DNA of 64,000 bases from Steroidobacteraceae bacterium (GTDB lineage: Bacteria; Pseudomonadota; Gammaproteobacteria; Steroidobacterales; Steroidobacteraceae): positions 1-64,000 of the forward strand of contig JAHCAN010000006.1 of the NCBI GenBank assembly GCA_019634915.1, given 5' to 3'. The notes under the pieces are model-generated. The model saw only the letters and a list, made by a program, of their open reading frames with translations, had not been told where the DNA came from and did not search any database. Within the stretch, counting starts at the first letter, position 1; each line of letters opens with the position of its first letter. A program made the position numbers and the translations under genes. Below, in pieces: positions 15,170-24,099 of this stretch.

Positions 15170-16111
15170 ATGATCTACGACAGCATCCTCGGCACGATCG
15201 GCCGCACGCCCATCGTGCGCATCAACCGTCTCGCACCCCAGCACGTCACGATGTACGTGAAGTGCGAGTTCTTCAATCCGGCCTCCTCGGTCAAGGATCG
15301 CCTCGCGATCGCGATCATCGAGGACGCCGAGCGCCGCGGCACGCTGAAGCCCGGCCAGACCGTGGTCGAGGCGACCTCCGGCAACACCGGCGTCGCGCTC
15401 GCGATGGTCTGCGCCGCGAAGGGCTATCCGTTCGTCGCGGTGATGGCGGACAGCTTCTCGGTCGAGCGGCGCAAGATCATGCGCATGCTCGGCGCGCGCG
15501 TGATCCTGACGCCGGCCGCCGAGCGCGGCGTCGGCATGGTCAGGAAGGCCGCGGAGCTCGCGAAGCAGCACGGCTGGTTCCTCGCCAACCAGTTCGAGAA
15601 CCCCGCCAACCCCGCCTACCACCGCCAGACCACCGGCGCCGAAATCGTCAGCGACTTCACGGGCCGGCGGCTCGATTTCTTCGTCACCGGCTGGGGCACC
15701 GGCGGCACGCTGACCGGCGCGGGCGAGGTGATCAAGCTCGTGCTGCCGGGCACGAAAGTGATCGCGGCCGAGCCTGCGGCGGCATCGCTGCTGGCGGGCG
15801 CGCCGTTCACGCCGCACAAGATCCAGGGCTGGACGCCCGACTTCGTGCCGGGCGTGCTGAACGCCAAGGTCGCCGACCGCATCGTCACGGTCACGGACCA
15901 GGAAGCGATCGAGACGTCCCGCTCGCTCGCGCGCAGCGAGGGCGTCTTCTGCGGCATTTCGAGCGGCGCTACCTTCGCCGCCGCGCTCAAGGTCGCCGCC
16001 GAGGCGCCGCGCGGCAGCACGCTGCTCGCAATGCTGCCCGACACCTCCGAGCGGTACCTGTCGACGCCGCTCTATGAGGGCATCGCCGAGGGCAGCGACC
16101 CGGAACCATGA
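15170..16111 (+). CDS. cysK: Cysteine synthase (O-acylserine sulfhydrylase)
   Basis: A 313-residue PLP enzyme that makes cysteine from an activated serine and sulfide. The PLP lysine is Lys42 in NPASSVKDRLA, the substrate loop TSGNTG is at 69-74, and the phosphate-binding GTGGTLTG and GISSGA segments are present. The length fits CysK/CysM. The stop overlaps the start of the next gene by ATGA at 16108-16111, so the two enzymes are made together. The neighbour is a serine/homoserine acyltransferase, which suggests the substrate is the product of that enzyme. Confidence 0.95.
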   Translation: MIYDSILGTIGRTPIVRINRLAPQHVTMYVKCEFFNPASSVKDRLAIAIIEDAERRGTLKPGQTVVEATSGNTGVALAMVCAAKGYPFVAVMADSFSVERRKIMRMLGARVILTPAAERGVGMVRKAAELAKQHGWFLANQFENPANPAYHRQTTGAEIVSDFTGRRLDFFVTGWGTGGTLTGAGEVIKLVLPGTKVIAAEPAAASLLAGAPFTPHKIQGWTPDFVPGVLNAKVADRIVTVTDQEAIETSRSLARSEGVFCGISSGATFAAALKVAAEAPRGSTLLAMLPDTSERYLSTPLYEGIAEGSDPEP

Positions 16112-17178
16112 GCGCGCGCCAGTACGCGGCGCTGCCCGATCCATTCGTGATGCATCGGGGCGGCATGCTGCGCGGCGCGCGAATCGCCTACGAGAGCTGG
16201 GGCACGCTCAGTCCGGCGAAGGACAACGCGATCCTGCTGTTCACCGGGCTCTCGCCGTCGGCGCACGCCGCGCATTCCGCCGCCGACCCGTCACCGGGCT
16301 GGTGGGAGACCATGCTGGGTCCGGGCCTCGCGATCGACACGCAGCGCCACTTCGTGGTCGCAGTGAATTCGCTCGGCAGCTGTTTCGGCTCGACCGGACC
16401 CGCGTCGCCCGACCCCGCAACCGGCGAACCGTACCGGCTCAGCTTCCCGGTGCTCTCGGTCGAGGACATCGCGCGCGGCGGCATGGAAGTGCTGCGCTCG
16501 CTCGGCATCGCGCGCGCGCGCACGGTGATCGGCGCCTCGCTCGGCGGCATGGTCGTGCTCGCCTTCGCGGCGCAGTTCCCGGGCGCCTCGCACGGCCTCG
16601 TCAGCATCAGCGGCAGCGCGGCCTCCTCGCCGTTCGCGATCGCGCTGCGCAGCCTGCAGCGCGAGGCGATCCTGCGCGACCCCGCGTGGCGCGAGGGCCG
16701 GTACGCGCGCGACGCGCCGCCGCGCACGGGACTTGCGCTCGCGCGCAAGCTCGGCACGATCACCTACCGCTCGGCCGGCGAGTGGGCGCAGCGCTTCGGC
16801 CGGGAACGCGTCGCCGCGCGCGATCGCGCCGACGATGCGTTCACCGGCGAGTTCCAGGTCGAGGGCTATCTGGAGGCACAGGCGACCAGGTTCATCGACA
16901 GCTTCGACGCGAACTGCTACCTCTACCTGTCGCGCGCGATGGATCGCTTCGAAGTCGGCGCGCTGCCTCGCGGCTGCGTCGGGCGCGCGCTCGTGATCGG
17001 CGTCGAGACCGACATCCTCTTCCCGCTCGATGAGCAGCGCGGCATCGCCGCGCTGCTCGAGCGCGCCGGCGTCGGCACGCAGCTCGTCGCGATGCCCTCG
17101 ATCGAGGGCCATGACGCGTTCCTGGTCGACATTCCGCGCTTCTCCGCCGCGATCGGCGAGTTCCTTCACATTTCCTGA
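16108..17178 (+). CDS. MetX-like acyltransferase, probably serine O-succinyltransferase
   Basis: A 356-residue alpha/beta-hydrolase of the homoserine/serine O-acyltransferase family. Visible are the oxyanion region LGSCFGSTGPASPDPATG, the nucleophile elbow GASLGGM, the acid in GVETDILFPLDEQ and the histidine in IEGHDAFLVD. Family knowledge: in Xanthomonadales close relatives once called MetX were shown to succinylate serine, feeding an O-succinylserine-dependent cysteine synthase. The four-base overlap with cysK and the LSVEDIARGG stretch after the oxyanion region favour that assignment over methionine synthesis. A homoserine acyltransferase role is not excluded. Confidence 0.8.
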   Translation: MSARQYAALPDPFVMHRGGMLRGARIAYESWGTLSPAKDNAILLFTGLSPSAHAAHSAADPSPGWWETMLGPGLAIDTQRHFVVAVNSLGSCFGSTGPASPDPATGEPYRLSFPVLSVEDIARGGMEVLRSLGIARARTVIGASLGGMVVLAFAAQFPGASHGLVSISGSAASSPFAIALRSLQREAILRDPAWREGRYARDAPPRTGLALARKLGTITYRSAGEWAQRFGRERVAARDRADDAFTGEFQVEGYLEAQATRFIDSFDANCYLYLSRAMDRFEVGALPRGCVGRALVIGVETDILFPLDEQRGIAALLERAGVGTQLVAMPSIEGHDAFLVDIPRFSAAIGEFLHIS

Positions 17179-17244
17179 GCCGTCTCTTCACGTGCTTGTC
17201 ACGCGCGCTGCCGAGAATGCGCGCGCCAACACGAGGAGACAGAC

Positions 17245-17439
17245 ATGTACCAAGCATCGCTTGCGAAGCTGCCGCAGACCGACAACCTGGACGGGGTCGC
17301 GGCCCCGGCCATCACGCCGGCGCGACCGGCCCTCAGGATCGTCCCGGCGCCGGCGCGCGCGGCGCGACCCGCACGCCGGCGCAGGATGTTCCGGCTCGTC
17401 TTCAGCGACCAGAGCTACCGGCCCTTCCGCGTGCGCTGA
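17245..17439 (+). CDS. Possible small basic protein, unrecognised
   Basis: A 64-residue open frame (MYQASLAKLPQTDNL...) preceded by a good AGGAG seven bases before the ATG. The product is rich in Ala, Pro and Arg, with a basic cluster (ARPARRRRMFRLVF) and no signal peptide or membrane helix. It sits alone in the 377-base stretch between the acyltransferase and the pilin operon (17179-17555). The only other thing I see in that stretch is a CRP-like inverted repeat. The ribosome binding site is the main support; a chance frame in GC-rich DNA is possible. Confidence 0.4.
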   Translation: MYQASLAKLPQTDNLDGVAAPAITPARPALRIVPAPARAARPARRRRMFRLVFSDQSYRPFRVR

Positions 17440-17456
17440 GTTATGTCGCGCGCGCG

Positions 17457-17472
17457 CGTGACGTAGTTCACG
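17457..17472. promoter_or_regulatory. CRP/Vfr/Clp-like inverted repeat upstream of the pilin operon
   Basis: CGTGACGTAGTTCACG contains a perfect GTGA-N6-TCAC core, the half-site arrangement bound by CRP-family regulators such as CRP, Vfr and Clp. It lies about 84 bases before the fimU start. Eight specified bases are expected about once by chance in a window of this size, so only the intergenic position upstream of a pilus operon gives it weight. Confidence 0.35.
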
Positions 17473-17555
17473 GTCCGGCGCCATTCGTCCGCGCCCGCGC
17501 GCCTTTCATCGGGCGAACCCGCAAGCCGCTTGCGATCGCGGCAGACTGCCGGCCC

Positions 17556-18149
17556 ATGAAGACGCGAAACGCGGGTTTCACGCTGATGGAGCTGATGATC
17601 GTGCTGGCGCTGGCCGGGGTCATCCTCGCGATCGGCGCACCCAATTTCAACGAGTTCCGCCGCAACAACCGCCTGACCGGCGTCGGCAACGACCTGCTCG
17701 GCGCGGTGCAGACCGCACGCAACGAGGCGATCAAGCGCCAGGTGCCGGTCGCGGTGTGCCCGTCGGCCGATCCGGCAGACGACGACGCCACCTGCTCGGG
17801 CGGCGCGTTCAGCGGCTGGATCGTGTTCGCCGACCCGGACAACAACTGCGAGAGGAATCCCGCCGACCCCGACGAAGCCATCGTGCGCGTCGGCAACACG
17901 ATCGACGCGGCGGTCAATGCGACGTCGACCGGCGCATGCATTTCGTTCGGCGCGAACGGCTTCCTCCAGACCATCGCGGGCGTCGACACGGCCACGAACA
18001 CGATTTTCTGCGACGACCGCGGCACTGCCGAACAGGCGGGCACGGGCCTGTCCGCAGCGCGCGGCGTCGACGTCACGGTCACCGGCCGCTCGCGCGTGAC
18101 GCGTGACATGGCCGAACTTGCGGCGGCCCCCTGGCCGGCCTGTCCGTGA
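17556..18149 (+). CDS. fimU: Type IV pilus minor pilin, GspH/FimT/FimU type
   Basis: A 197-residue prepilin. The class III signal peptide is MKTRNAG followed by FTLMELMIVLALAGVILAIG, with the +5 Glu required for PilD processing and pilin assembly. The globular domain has paired cysteines (AVCPS, ATCSGGAFSGWIVFAD, NNCERNP, ACISFGANG, IFCDDRG), typical of FimT/GspH proteins with GWxVF. It starts the minor pilin operon. The ATG at 17556 was chosen because the prepilin peptide begins there. Confidence 0.9.
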   Translation: MKTRNAGFTLMELMIVLALAGVILAIGAPNFNEFRRNNRLTGVGNDLLGAVQTARNEAIKRQVPVAVCPSADPADDDATCSGGAFSGWIVFADPDNNCERNPADPDEAIVRVGNTIDAAVNATSTGACISFGANGFLQTIAGVDTATNTIFCDDRGTAEQAGTGLSAARGVDVTVTGRSRVTRDMAELAAAPWPACP

Positions 18150-18159
18150 GGTGCCCGCC

Positions 18160-18645
18160 ATGATCCACTCCCGCATCCACAGGCAGCGCGGCTTCACGAT
18201 GGTCGAATCGCTGGTCGCGCTGGTCGTGCTCTCGGTCGGCCTGCTCGGCATCGCGAGCCTCTATGTCACGAGCCTGCGCACCGGGCGCACGGCGATGATC
18301 CGCACGCAGGCCGTCACGCTGGTCGGCGACATGGCCGACCGCATCCGCGCCAACGGCCGCGCCGGCGATGCCTACGACACCACCGCGTATGGTGGCGCGC
18401 CCGAGGCGCAGGGCTGCGTCGTGGACGCCAACTGTACGGCCGAGGCGCTGGCCGAAGACGATCTCGCGAGCTGGATCGAGGCCGTGAATGCGGCGCTGCC
18501 GGCACCGGTGGCCACCGTGACCTTCACGCCGGCGGCCGGCGGTGTCGGCCGACCCGACCAGTACACGATCGACGTGGCCTGGAACGAGGCCGGCGAGGCA
18601 TTCAACTACACGTCGAACATCATGCTGATCCCGGTGACGCCATGA
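18160..18645 (+). CDS. pilV: Type IV pilus minor pilin PilV
   Basis: A 161-residue prepilin. After a basic leader (MIHSRIHRQRG) comes FTMVESLVALVVLSVGLLGIASLY, the PilV-type N-terminus with the +5 Glu and GLLG segment. The C-terminal part has CVVDANCTAEALAEDDLASW and a closing beta strand region. The start is the ATG at 18160, ten bases after the fimU stop, and the end overlaps pilW by ATGA. PilV belongs to the priming complex at the pilus tip. Confidence 0.88.
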   Translation: MIHSRIHRQRGFTMVESLVALVVLSVGLLGIASLYVTSLRTGRTAMIRTQAVTLVGDMADRIRANGRAGDAYDTTAYGGAPEAQGCVVDANCTAEALAEDDLASWIEAVNAALPAPVATVTFTPAAGGVGRPDQYTIDVAWNEAGEAFNYTSNIMLIPVTP

Positions 18646-19697
18646 GAGCGCGCGAGAAGGGTCTCAGCCTGATCGAACTGCTGGTCGCGCTCGCGATCGG
18701 CTCGGTGCTGATCGTCGGCGCGGTCTATGTGTATTCGCAGAGCCGCAGCACCTACCGGGTCAGCGACAAGCTCGCGCGGTTGCAGGAGGATGCGCGCTAT
18801 GCGCTGTCGGTGCTCGAGCCCGACCTGCAGCTCGCCGGTTACTACGGCTTCACCAACACGCCGGACGACTTCAAGTACATGACCGGCGGCTCCACCGCGA
18901 GCGTCGTGACCTCCTCGCGCCTGCAGCCGGCCGACGCGGCCGTTGCCGGGCTCGAGGCCGGCTTCCAGGCCTGCGGCAACAATTACGCGATCGACGTCGT
19001 CGCGACGGTCGAAGGCACCGACAGCGCCTACGGCCTCGCCTGCGCCGCCGCGGGCGGCGGCTACCTCGCCGGCACCGACACGCTGACCATCCGGCGCGCC
19101 TCACCCGACGACCTCGGCGCGGCGACCGCGAACCGTCTGCAGCTGCTGGTCAGCCGGCTGAGCCCGACCAACCAGTACATCCTCTCCGACGGCAGCCTGC
19201 CGGCCTCGCCGGCGCTCGATGCCGACAACGTGCAGGTACGCGACCTGATCGTGCGCACCTACTACATCTCGCAGAACTCGACCGGGCCCGATCGCGCAGG
19301 CCTGCCGGCGCTGCGCGTGAAGGCGCTCGATGGCGCCGGTTTCACCGACACCCAGGTCATGCCGGGCGTCGAGGATCTGCAGGTGCAGTTCGGCATCGAC
19401 ACCGGCGACTACAACAACGACGGCGTGATCGATGCCGGCCTCGACGCCGACGGCAACGGCATACCCGACGCGCCGCGCGGCATCGCGACGCGCTATGTCG
19501 ACCCCGACGACGTGCCACCGGGCTTCCAGGTCGTCTCGGTGCGCCTGTGGCTGATGGTGCGCAGCTCGGAGTTCGAAGCGGGCTTCACCGACGATCGCAC
19601 TTATGAATACGCCGGCAAGACCGTGACGCCGGGCGACGGCAACCGCCGCATGCTCGTCATGAAAACCATCCAGCTGCGCAATGCGCGCGCCCTGTGA
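18642..19697 (+). CDS. pilW: Type IV pilus minor pilin PilW, with calcium-loop motifs
   Basis: A 351-residue prepilin with leader MRAREKG and core LSLIELLVALAIGSVLIVGAVYVYSQS, followed by the PilW-type stretch LARLQEDARYALSVLEPDLQLAGYYG. Residues 256-276 read DYNNDGVID then D.DGNGIPD, two consecutive DxNxDG/DxDGNG loops like dockerin or EF-hand calcium sites. This suggests calcium-dependent folding or partner binding; that part is inference. It overlaps pilV and pilX by four bases each. Confidence 0.9.
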   Translation: MRAREKGLSLIELLVALAIGSVLIVGAVYVYSQSRSTYRVSDKLARLQEDARYALSVLEPDLQLAGYYGFTNTPDDFKYMTGGSTASVVTSSRLQPADAAVAGLEAGFQACGNNYAIDVVATVEGTDSAYGLACAAAGGGYLAGTDTLTIRRASPDDLGAATANRLQLLVSRLSPTNQYILSDGSLPASPALDADNVQVRDLIVRTYYISQNSTGPDRAGLPALRVKALDGAGFTDTQVMPGVEDLQVQFGIDTGDYNNDGVIDAGLDADGNGIPDAPRGIATRYVDPDDVPPGFQVVSVRLWLMVRSSEFEAGFTDDRTYEYAGKTVTPGDGNRRMLVMKTIQLRNARAL

Positions 19698-20224
19698 CGA
19701 TGAGAAAGACCATGCCAGCCGCCCGCTCGATCAACCGCCGCCCGCAGCCTCATCGCCAGCACGCGCGCCGCCAGCAGGGCGCCGCGCTCGTGATCGGCCT
19801 GATCCTGCTGCTGATCCTGACGCTGCTCGCCGTGACCGGCATGAACACGGCCAGCTCCGAGCTGATCATGGCCGGCAACGAGCAGTTCCGGCAGAACGCC
19901 TTCCAGGCCGCCGAGACCGGCATCGAGGAAGCGATCACCGTGCTCGCGACCGTGCCGCAGACCGGCGCACCGGTCACCGCCACGGGCGCGGTACCGGACT
20001 CGGCGGTCGACGAGTACACGACCGAGAGCCAGTACATGGGCGACGACCTCAACCTGCCGGGCTTCAGCGCCGGCAAGTTCGTCGGCTTCCATTACCAGAT
20101 CACGAGCAGCGGCACGTCGGCGCGCAATGCCAACGCGCGCAACCGCCAGGGCGCGTTCGTGATCCAGAGCGCCGGCGGCGGCGGCTCGTTCGGCAGCATC
20201 AATCCGCCACCCGTCAGCCCCTGA
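19694..20224 (+). CDS. pilX: Type IV pilus assembly protein PilX
   Basis: A 176-residue protein with a long basic leader and then QQGAALVIGLILLLILTLLAVTGMNTASSELIMAGN, the PilX_N pattern. The conserved NAFQAAETGIEEAI follows. PilX joins PilV, PilW and FimU in the tip complex that also holds PilY1. The start may be the GTG at 19694, which overlaps the pilW stop, or the ATG two codons later at 19700. The C-terminus is Gly/Pro-rich and short. Confidence 0.88.
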   Translation: MTMRKTMPAARSINRRPQPHRQHARRQQGAALVIGLILLLILTLLAVTGMNTASSELIMAGNEQFRQNAFQAAETGIEEAITVLATVPQTGAPVTATGAVPDSAVDEYTTESQYMGDDLNLPGFSAGKFVGFHYQITSSGTSARNANARNRQGAFVIQSAGGGGSFGSINPPPVSP

Positions 20225-20244
20225 CACCGTCAGCAGGAACGACC

Positions 20245-20613
20245 ATGAAACACTTCATCCATCGCTCACTGGCCGCCGCTGCGCTCGGCGCGGTGCTCGC
20301 CGCGACTGCGATTGCGCAAACGCCGGCGCGCGGTACCGCACTGCGCCTGCAGAGCATCACCAATGCGGTCGAGGCTGTCGCCGGCATGGTCACATTGCCG
20401 TCGATACCGGACGGCACGCTCGTGATGGCTGTCTGCCACGAATGCGCTCCTCAATCTTTCACGGTGGACGCCACGACCGAATATTTCATCGGCGACAAGC
20501 CTGTGACCCTTGCCGAGTTGCGTGCGGCGGTTGCCGCGTCGCCCGGCAATACGCTGACCGTGTCATACGTCATCGAGACCGGCGTCGTGACACAGATCTC
20601 CGCGGTGCCCTGA
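20245..20613 (+). CDS. Unrecognised secreted protein between pilX and pilY1
   Basis: A 122-residue protein with signal peptide MKHFIHRSLAAAALGAVLAATAIAQ. The mature part (about 97 residues) contains the pair CHEC in MAVCHECAPQSFTVDATTEYFIG and ends VSYVIETGVVTQISAVP, looking like a small beta-rich domain. AGGAA precedes the ATG at 20245. It is not one of the usual pilin operon genes; the place is near where PilY2 or other accessory genes are found in some species, but I see no firm similarity. Its placement implies a role in PilY1 or tip assembly, as inference only. Confidence 0.75.
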   Translation: MKHFIHRSLAAAALGAVLAATAIAQTPARGTALRLQSITNAVEAVAGMVTLPSIPDGTLVMAVCHECAPQSFTVDATTEYFIGDKPVTLAELRAAVAASPGNTLTVSYVIETGVVTQISAVP

Positions 20614-20641
20614 GCTCCGCGCCGTATCCGAGGACACCATC

Positions 20642-23600
20642 ATGTCGACCTTCAACAAACCGCTTCGCATCACGCTCGGCGCCACGCTGTGCACGATTTT
20701 CGTGAGCCTGCCCGCGGTCGCGGACGATACCGAAATCTACATGAGCCAGCAGGAGTCGACGGAAGCACAGCCGAACGTGCTGTTCATCCTGGATACCTCC
20801 GGAAGTATGGACGGCAAGGTCGACACGACGCCGCTGTACAACCCGAGTACCGTCTACACGGGTACCTGTGACGAGAACCGCATCTACTACAGCACCAACG
20901 ACACGCCGCCGTCCTGCGGGACCAGCAACTGGTTTCCGCGCAGTTCGAATCACTGCGAGGCGTCCAGGGAAGCACTGACGAACATCGGCGGCAGCGGCAC
21001 GTGGCCGGCATTCGGCAACAGCCGCGAGCGCGCGGCCCAGTATCGCAGCAACAAGTGGCAGGGCATCAACGCCGGCAACTCCGGGCAGGTGGACTGCGCC
21101 GACGACGACGGTATCCATGGTGAAAACGGCACTGTCACGAACAAGTATGTCCGCAATGGCGGGCCCTGGGGCAACAGTTCCACGCTCAGCTGGGGCAGTC
21201 TCGGCAGCCGTTACCGTTTCTATACCGCGAATTATCTGAACTTCCGCAACGGCGTCGGCACGCCGACCACGATGACCCGCCTCGAGATCGTCCGTGACGT
21301 TGCGATCAGCCTCGCCTCCTCGCTGCAGAAGGTCAACCTCGGGCTGATGCGCTACAACACGGACGGCCAGGGTGGCTATGTGCTCAATGCCATAGCTGAC
21401 ATCGCCACGAACCGCAATACGATCATCAGTACGCTGAAGAACTTCGATCCGCTCGACGGCAACGGCAGCACGCCACTGTCCGAGACATACTTCGAGGCTG
21501 CGAACTACCTGCGTGGCGGTGCGGTCACTTACGGCGATCGGAACTCGCCAGGCAACAGCGACGATGCGGCGCGCACGGCGCCCGGCGGCAAGACCTACCA
21601 GTCGCCGATCCAGTATCAGTGCCAGAAGAACTATGTCGTCTACCTGACCGACGGCGCGCCGACGGGTGACGCGAACGCGAACAACCTGATCGGGACCATG
21701 ATCGGCAGTTCGTGCAAGGCGGATCCGATCGAGCCCTACCACGACGGCGGCTGGACCACAGGCAGCGGCATGTGCATGGACGACCTGGCGGCCTGGCTCA
21801 ACACCGCCGACCTTTCGCCGTCGCTGCCCGGCGTGCAGACCGCGGCAACTTACATGGTCGGCTTCGGCGACAGCCTGACGAACCAGACTCCCGGGGATAC
21901 ACCGGGCTACCTGAACGAGATCGCGAAGGCCGGTGGAACCGATCACGCGTTTTCTGCCGGCGACGTTCCGACACTGACCGAGGCCCTGCAGACGATCTTC
22001 AGCGGCATCCAGGAGAACAGCTCGACCTTCATCACACCTTCAATCTCGGTCAACACGTTCAACCGTGCGCAGACGAGCAGCGACCTGTACTTCTCGCTGT
22101 TCAAGGTCGCACCGGGCTCCCATTGGCCGGGCAACCTGAAGAAGTACAAGCTCGACGGCACGACGATCCGTGACGCGAACGATGCCAATGCCGTCGACAG
22201 CAACGGCTTCTTCGCGGCCGGCACGACGAGCATCTGGTCGGCCTCGTCCGACGGCAACGACGTGACGCGCGGCGGCGCCGTGAGCCGGCTACCCGACCCG
22301 GCGTCCCGCAAGCTGTATACATACCTGGGCAGCGAAGCGCGACTGTCGAACACGGCCAATGCGCTGACGACCACCAACCTGAACGACGCGCTGGTCGGCG
22401 CCGGAGCGGACACGGGCGCTTGCAGCGAGGAATGCCAGAACGCGATTGGCTGGGCGCGGGGTTATGACGTGCGGGACAACAATGGCGACGGCAGCACGAC
22501 CGACGCGGTCCGCTTCATGGGCGACCCGCTGCACGGCCGCCCCGCTGTGGTTGGTTACGGCGGCAGTACGTCGACGCCTGACGAGAACGACACCGTCATC
22601 TACTTCCCGACCAATGACGGGTTCCTGCATGCAATCACCGGGCGTACCGGCACCGGCGGCGGCGCGGAGCTGTGGGCCTTCATGCCGCCCGAGCTGCTGG
22701 GCCGGCTCCATGATCTGTACCAGGACACGCCGGTCTCGCAGCGCAGCTACGGCCTCGACGGCGACGTGCAGGTTCTGAAACTCGACGTGAACCAGGACGG
22801 CATCGTCGACGCGAGCGCGGGCGATCGCGTCTGGCTGTTCTTCGGCATGCGCGCCGGTGGCGAACACTACTACGCGCTCGACGTCACTGACCGCGACGAC
22901 CCGCGGCTGCTGTGGTCGATCGGGCCGGACGAATTGCCGGGTGTGGGCCAGACATGGTCGACGCCAATCATCACCCGCGTTACGGTCGGCACGAACGGCG
23001 CCAACAACGATGACGACGAGCGCTTCGTGCTGATTTTCGGCGGTGGCTACGACACCGGCCAGGAAATACAGCAGTACAGCGAGGACTTCGTCGGCAACCG
23101 CATCTACATGGTCGACGCCAGCTCGGGCAACCTGCTGTGGTTCGCGGGTGGCGCCGGTACCGGCACGCCGAATCTTGCGCTCACGAAGATGACCAACTCG
23201 ATCCCGGGCCGCATCACGGTGATCGACATCGACGGCGACCGCTTCGCCGATCGCCTGTACGCTGCCGACATGGGCGGGCGCGTGTGGCGCTTCGATATCT
23301 GGAACGGCAATACGGCATCTTCGCTGGTGACCGGCGGCGTCATCGCTCAGCTCGGCGTGGGCAGCAACAGCCCCGCGCCGGCCAATGCCGCAAACCGGCG
23401 CTTCTATAACGCGCCCGACGTATCACTGGTGCAACGCCGCGCCGAGGATCCGTACTACAATATCGCCATCGGCTCCGGCTATCGCGGGCATCCCCTCGAC
23501 CAGGTGACGCAGGACCGCTTCTACTCGATCCGCGACAAGCAGCCGTACGCGCGCTTCACGCAGGCGACCTACAACGCGCGCACGCCGATCGTCGACGGCG

Positions 23601-24079
23601 ACCTGGTCGACATCACCGCCGATCCGGCCGGCTCGACCGTGACGCCGCTGCACGACGGCTGGAAGCTGGTCCTGCCGGACCAGCCGGGCCGCAGCGGCGA
23701 GAAAGTGCTGGCGGAGGCGACCACGGTGAACAACGTGATCCTCTTCACGACGTTCCAGCCGCTGCCGGCCGGCGGCGCCGACCCGTGCTACCCGGCGAAC
23801 ATCAACCGCGCCTACGCGGTGTTCGTCGACACCGGCAAGCCGGCGCTCGATTTCAACGACGACGGCGTGATCGACAACGACGACCTGTCGGTGGATCTCA
23901 GCCAGAGCGGCATCGTCGGCGAGATCAGCGTCGCGCTGATCCGCAACGGCTCCGACGACGGCAACGCCGCGCCGACCGAGCCGCCGACCGTTTGCGTGGC
24001 CGGTGTTGAAGTGCTGAAGAAGTGCGTCAGCGCGGGCGGCACGATCCGCACGTTCTGGCAACGCGACGTCACCGACTGA
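20642..24079 (+). CDS. pilY1: Type IV pilus tip adhesin/assembly factor PilY1
   Basis: A 1145-residue secreted protein. The signal peptide ends near residue 28 (SLPAVADDT). An N-terminal von Willebrand A domain has the MIDAS start LDTSGSMDG (Asp51, Ser53, Ser55) and YLTDGAPTGD. The C-terminal half is the PilY1 beta-propeller with GDPLHGRPAVVGY, VIYFPTNDGFLHAI and GNRIYMVDASSGNLLWF. A calcium loop DVNQDGIVD begins at residue 715, equivalent to the regulatory EF-hand-like site of Pseudomonas PilY1. A second one, DFNDDGVIDNDD, begins at 1070. PilY1 counters PilT retraction and mediates adhesion. Confidence 0.95.
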   Translation: MSTFNKPLRITLGATLCTIFVSLPAVADDTEIYMSQQESTEAQPNVLFILDTSGSMDGKVDTTPLYNPSTVYTGTCDENRIYYSTNDTPPSCGTSNWFPRSSNHCEASREALTNIGGSGTWPAFGNSRERAAQYRSNKWQGINAGNSGQVDCADDDGIHGENGTVTNKYVRNGGPWGNSSTLSWGSLGSRYRFYTANYLNFRNGVGTPTTMTRLEIVRDVAISLASSLQKVNLGLMRYNTDGQGGYVLNAIADIATNRNTIISTLKNFDPLDGNGSTPLSETYFEAANYLRGGAVTYGDRNSPGNSDDAARTAPGGKTYQSPIQYQCQKNYVVYLTDGAPTGDANANNLIGTMIGSSCKADPIEPYHDGGWTTGSGMCMDDLAAWLNTADLSPSLPGVQTAATYMVGFGDSLTNQTPGDTPGYLNEIAKAGGTDHAFSAGDVPTLTEALQTIFSGIQENSSTFITPSISVNTFNRAQTSSDLYFSLFKVAPGSHWPGNLKKYKLDGTTIRDANDANAVDSNGFFAAGTTSIWSASSDGNDVTRGGAVSRLPDPASRKLYTYLGSEARLSNTANALTTTNLNDALVGAGADTGACSEECQNAIGWARGYDVRDNNGDGSTTDAVRFMGDPLHGRPAVVGYGGSTSTPDENDTVIYFPTNDGFLHAITGRTGTGGGAELWAFMPPELLGRLHDLYQDTPVSQRSYGLDGDVQVLKLDVNQDGIVDASAGDRVWLFFGMRAGGEHYYALDVTDRDDPRLLWSIGPDELPGVGQTWSTPIITRVTVGTNGANNDDDERFVLIFGGGYDTGQEIQQYSEDFVGNRIYMVDASSGNLLWFAGGAGTGTPNLALTKMTNSIPGRITVIDIDGDRFADRLYAADMGGRVWRFDIWNGNTASSLVTGGVIAQLGVGSNSPAPANAANRRFYNAPDVSLVQRRAEDPYYNIAIGSGYRGHPLDQVTQDRFYSIRDKQPYARFTQATYNARTPIVDGDLVDITADPAGSTVTPLHDGWKLVLPDQPGRSGEKVLAEATTVNNVILFTTFQPLPAGGADPCYPANINRAYAVFVDTGKPALDFNDDGVIDNDDLSVDLSQSGIVGEISVALIRNGSDDGNAAPTEPPTVCVAGVEVLKKCVSAGGTIRTFWQRDVTD

Positions 24080-24099
24080 TCACTGGGAGAGTCCGCATC

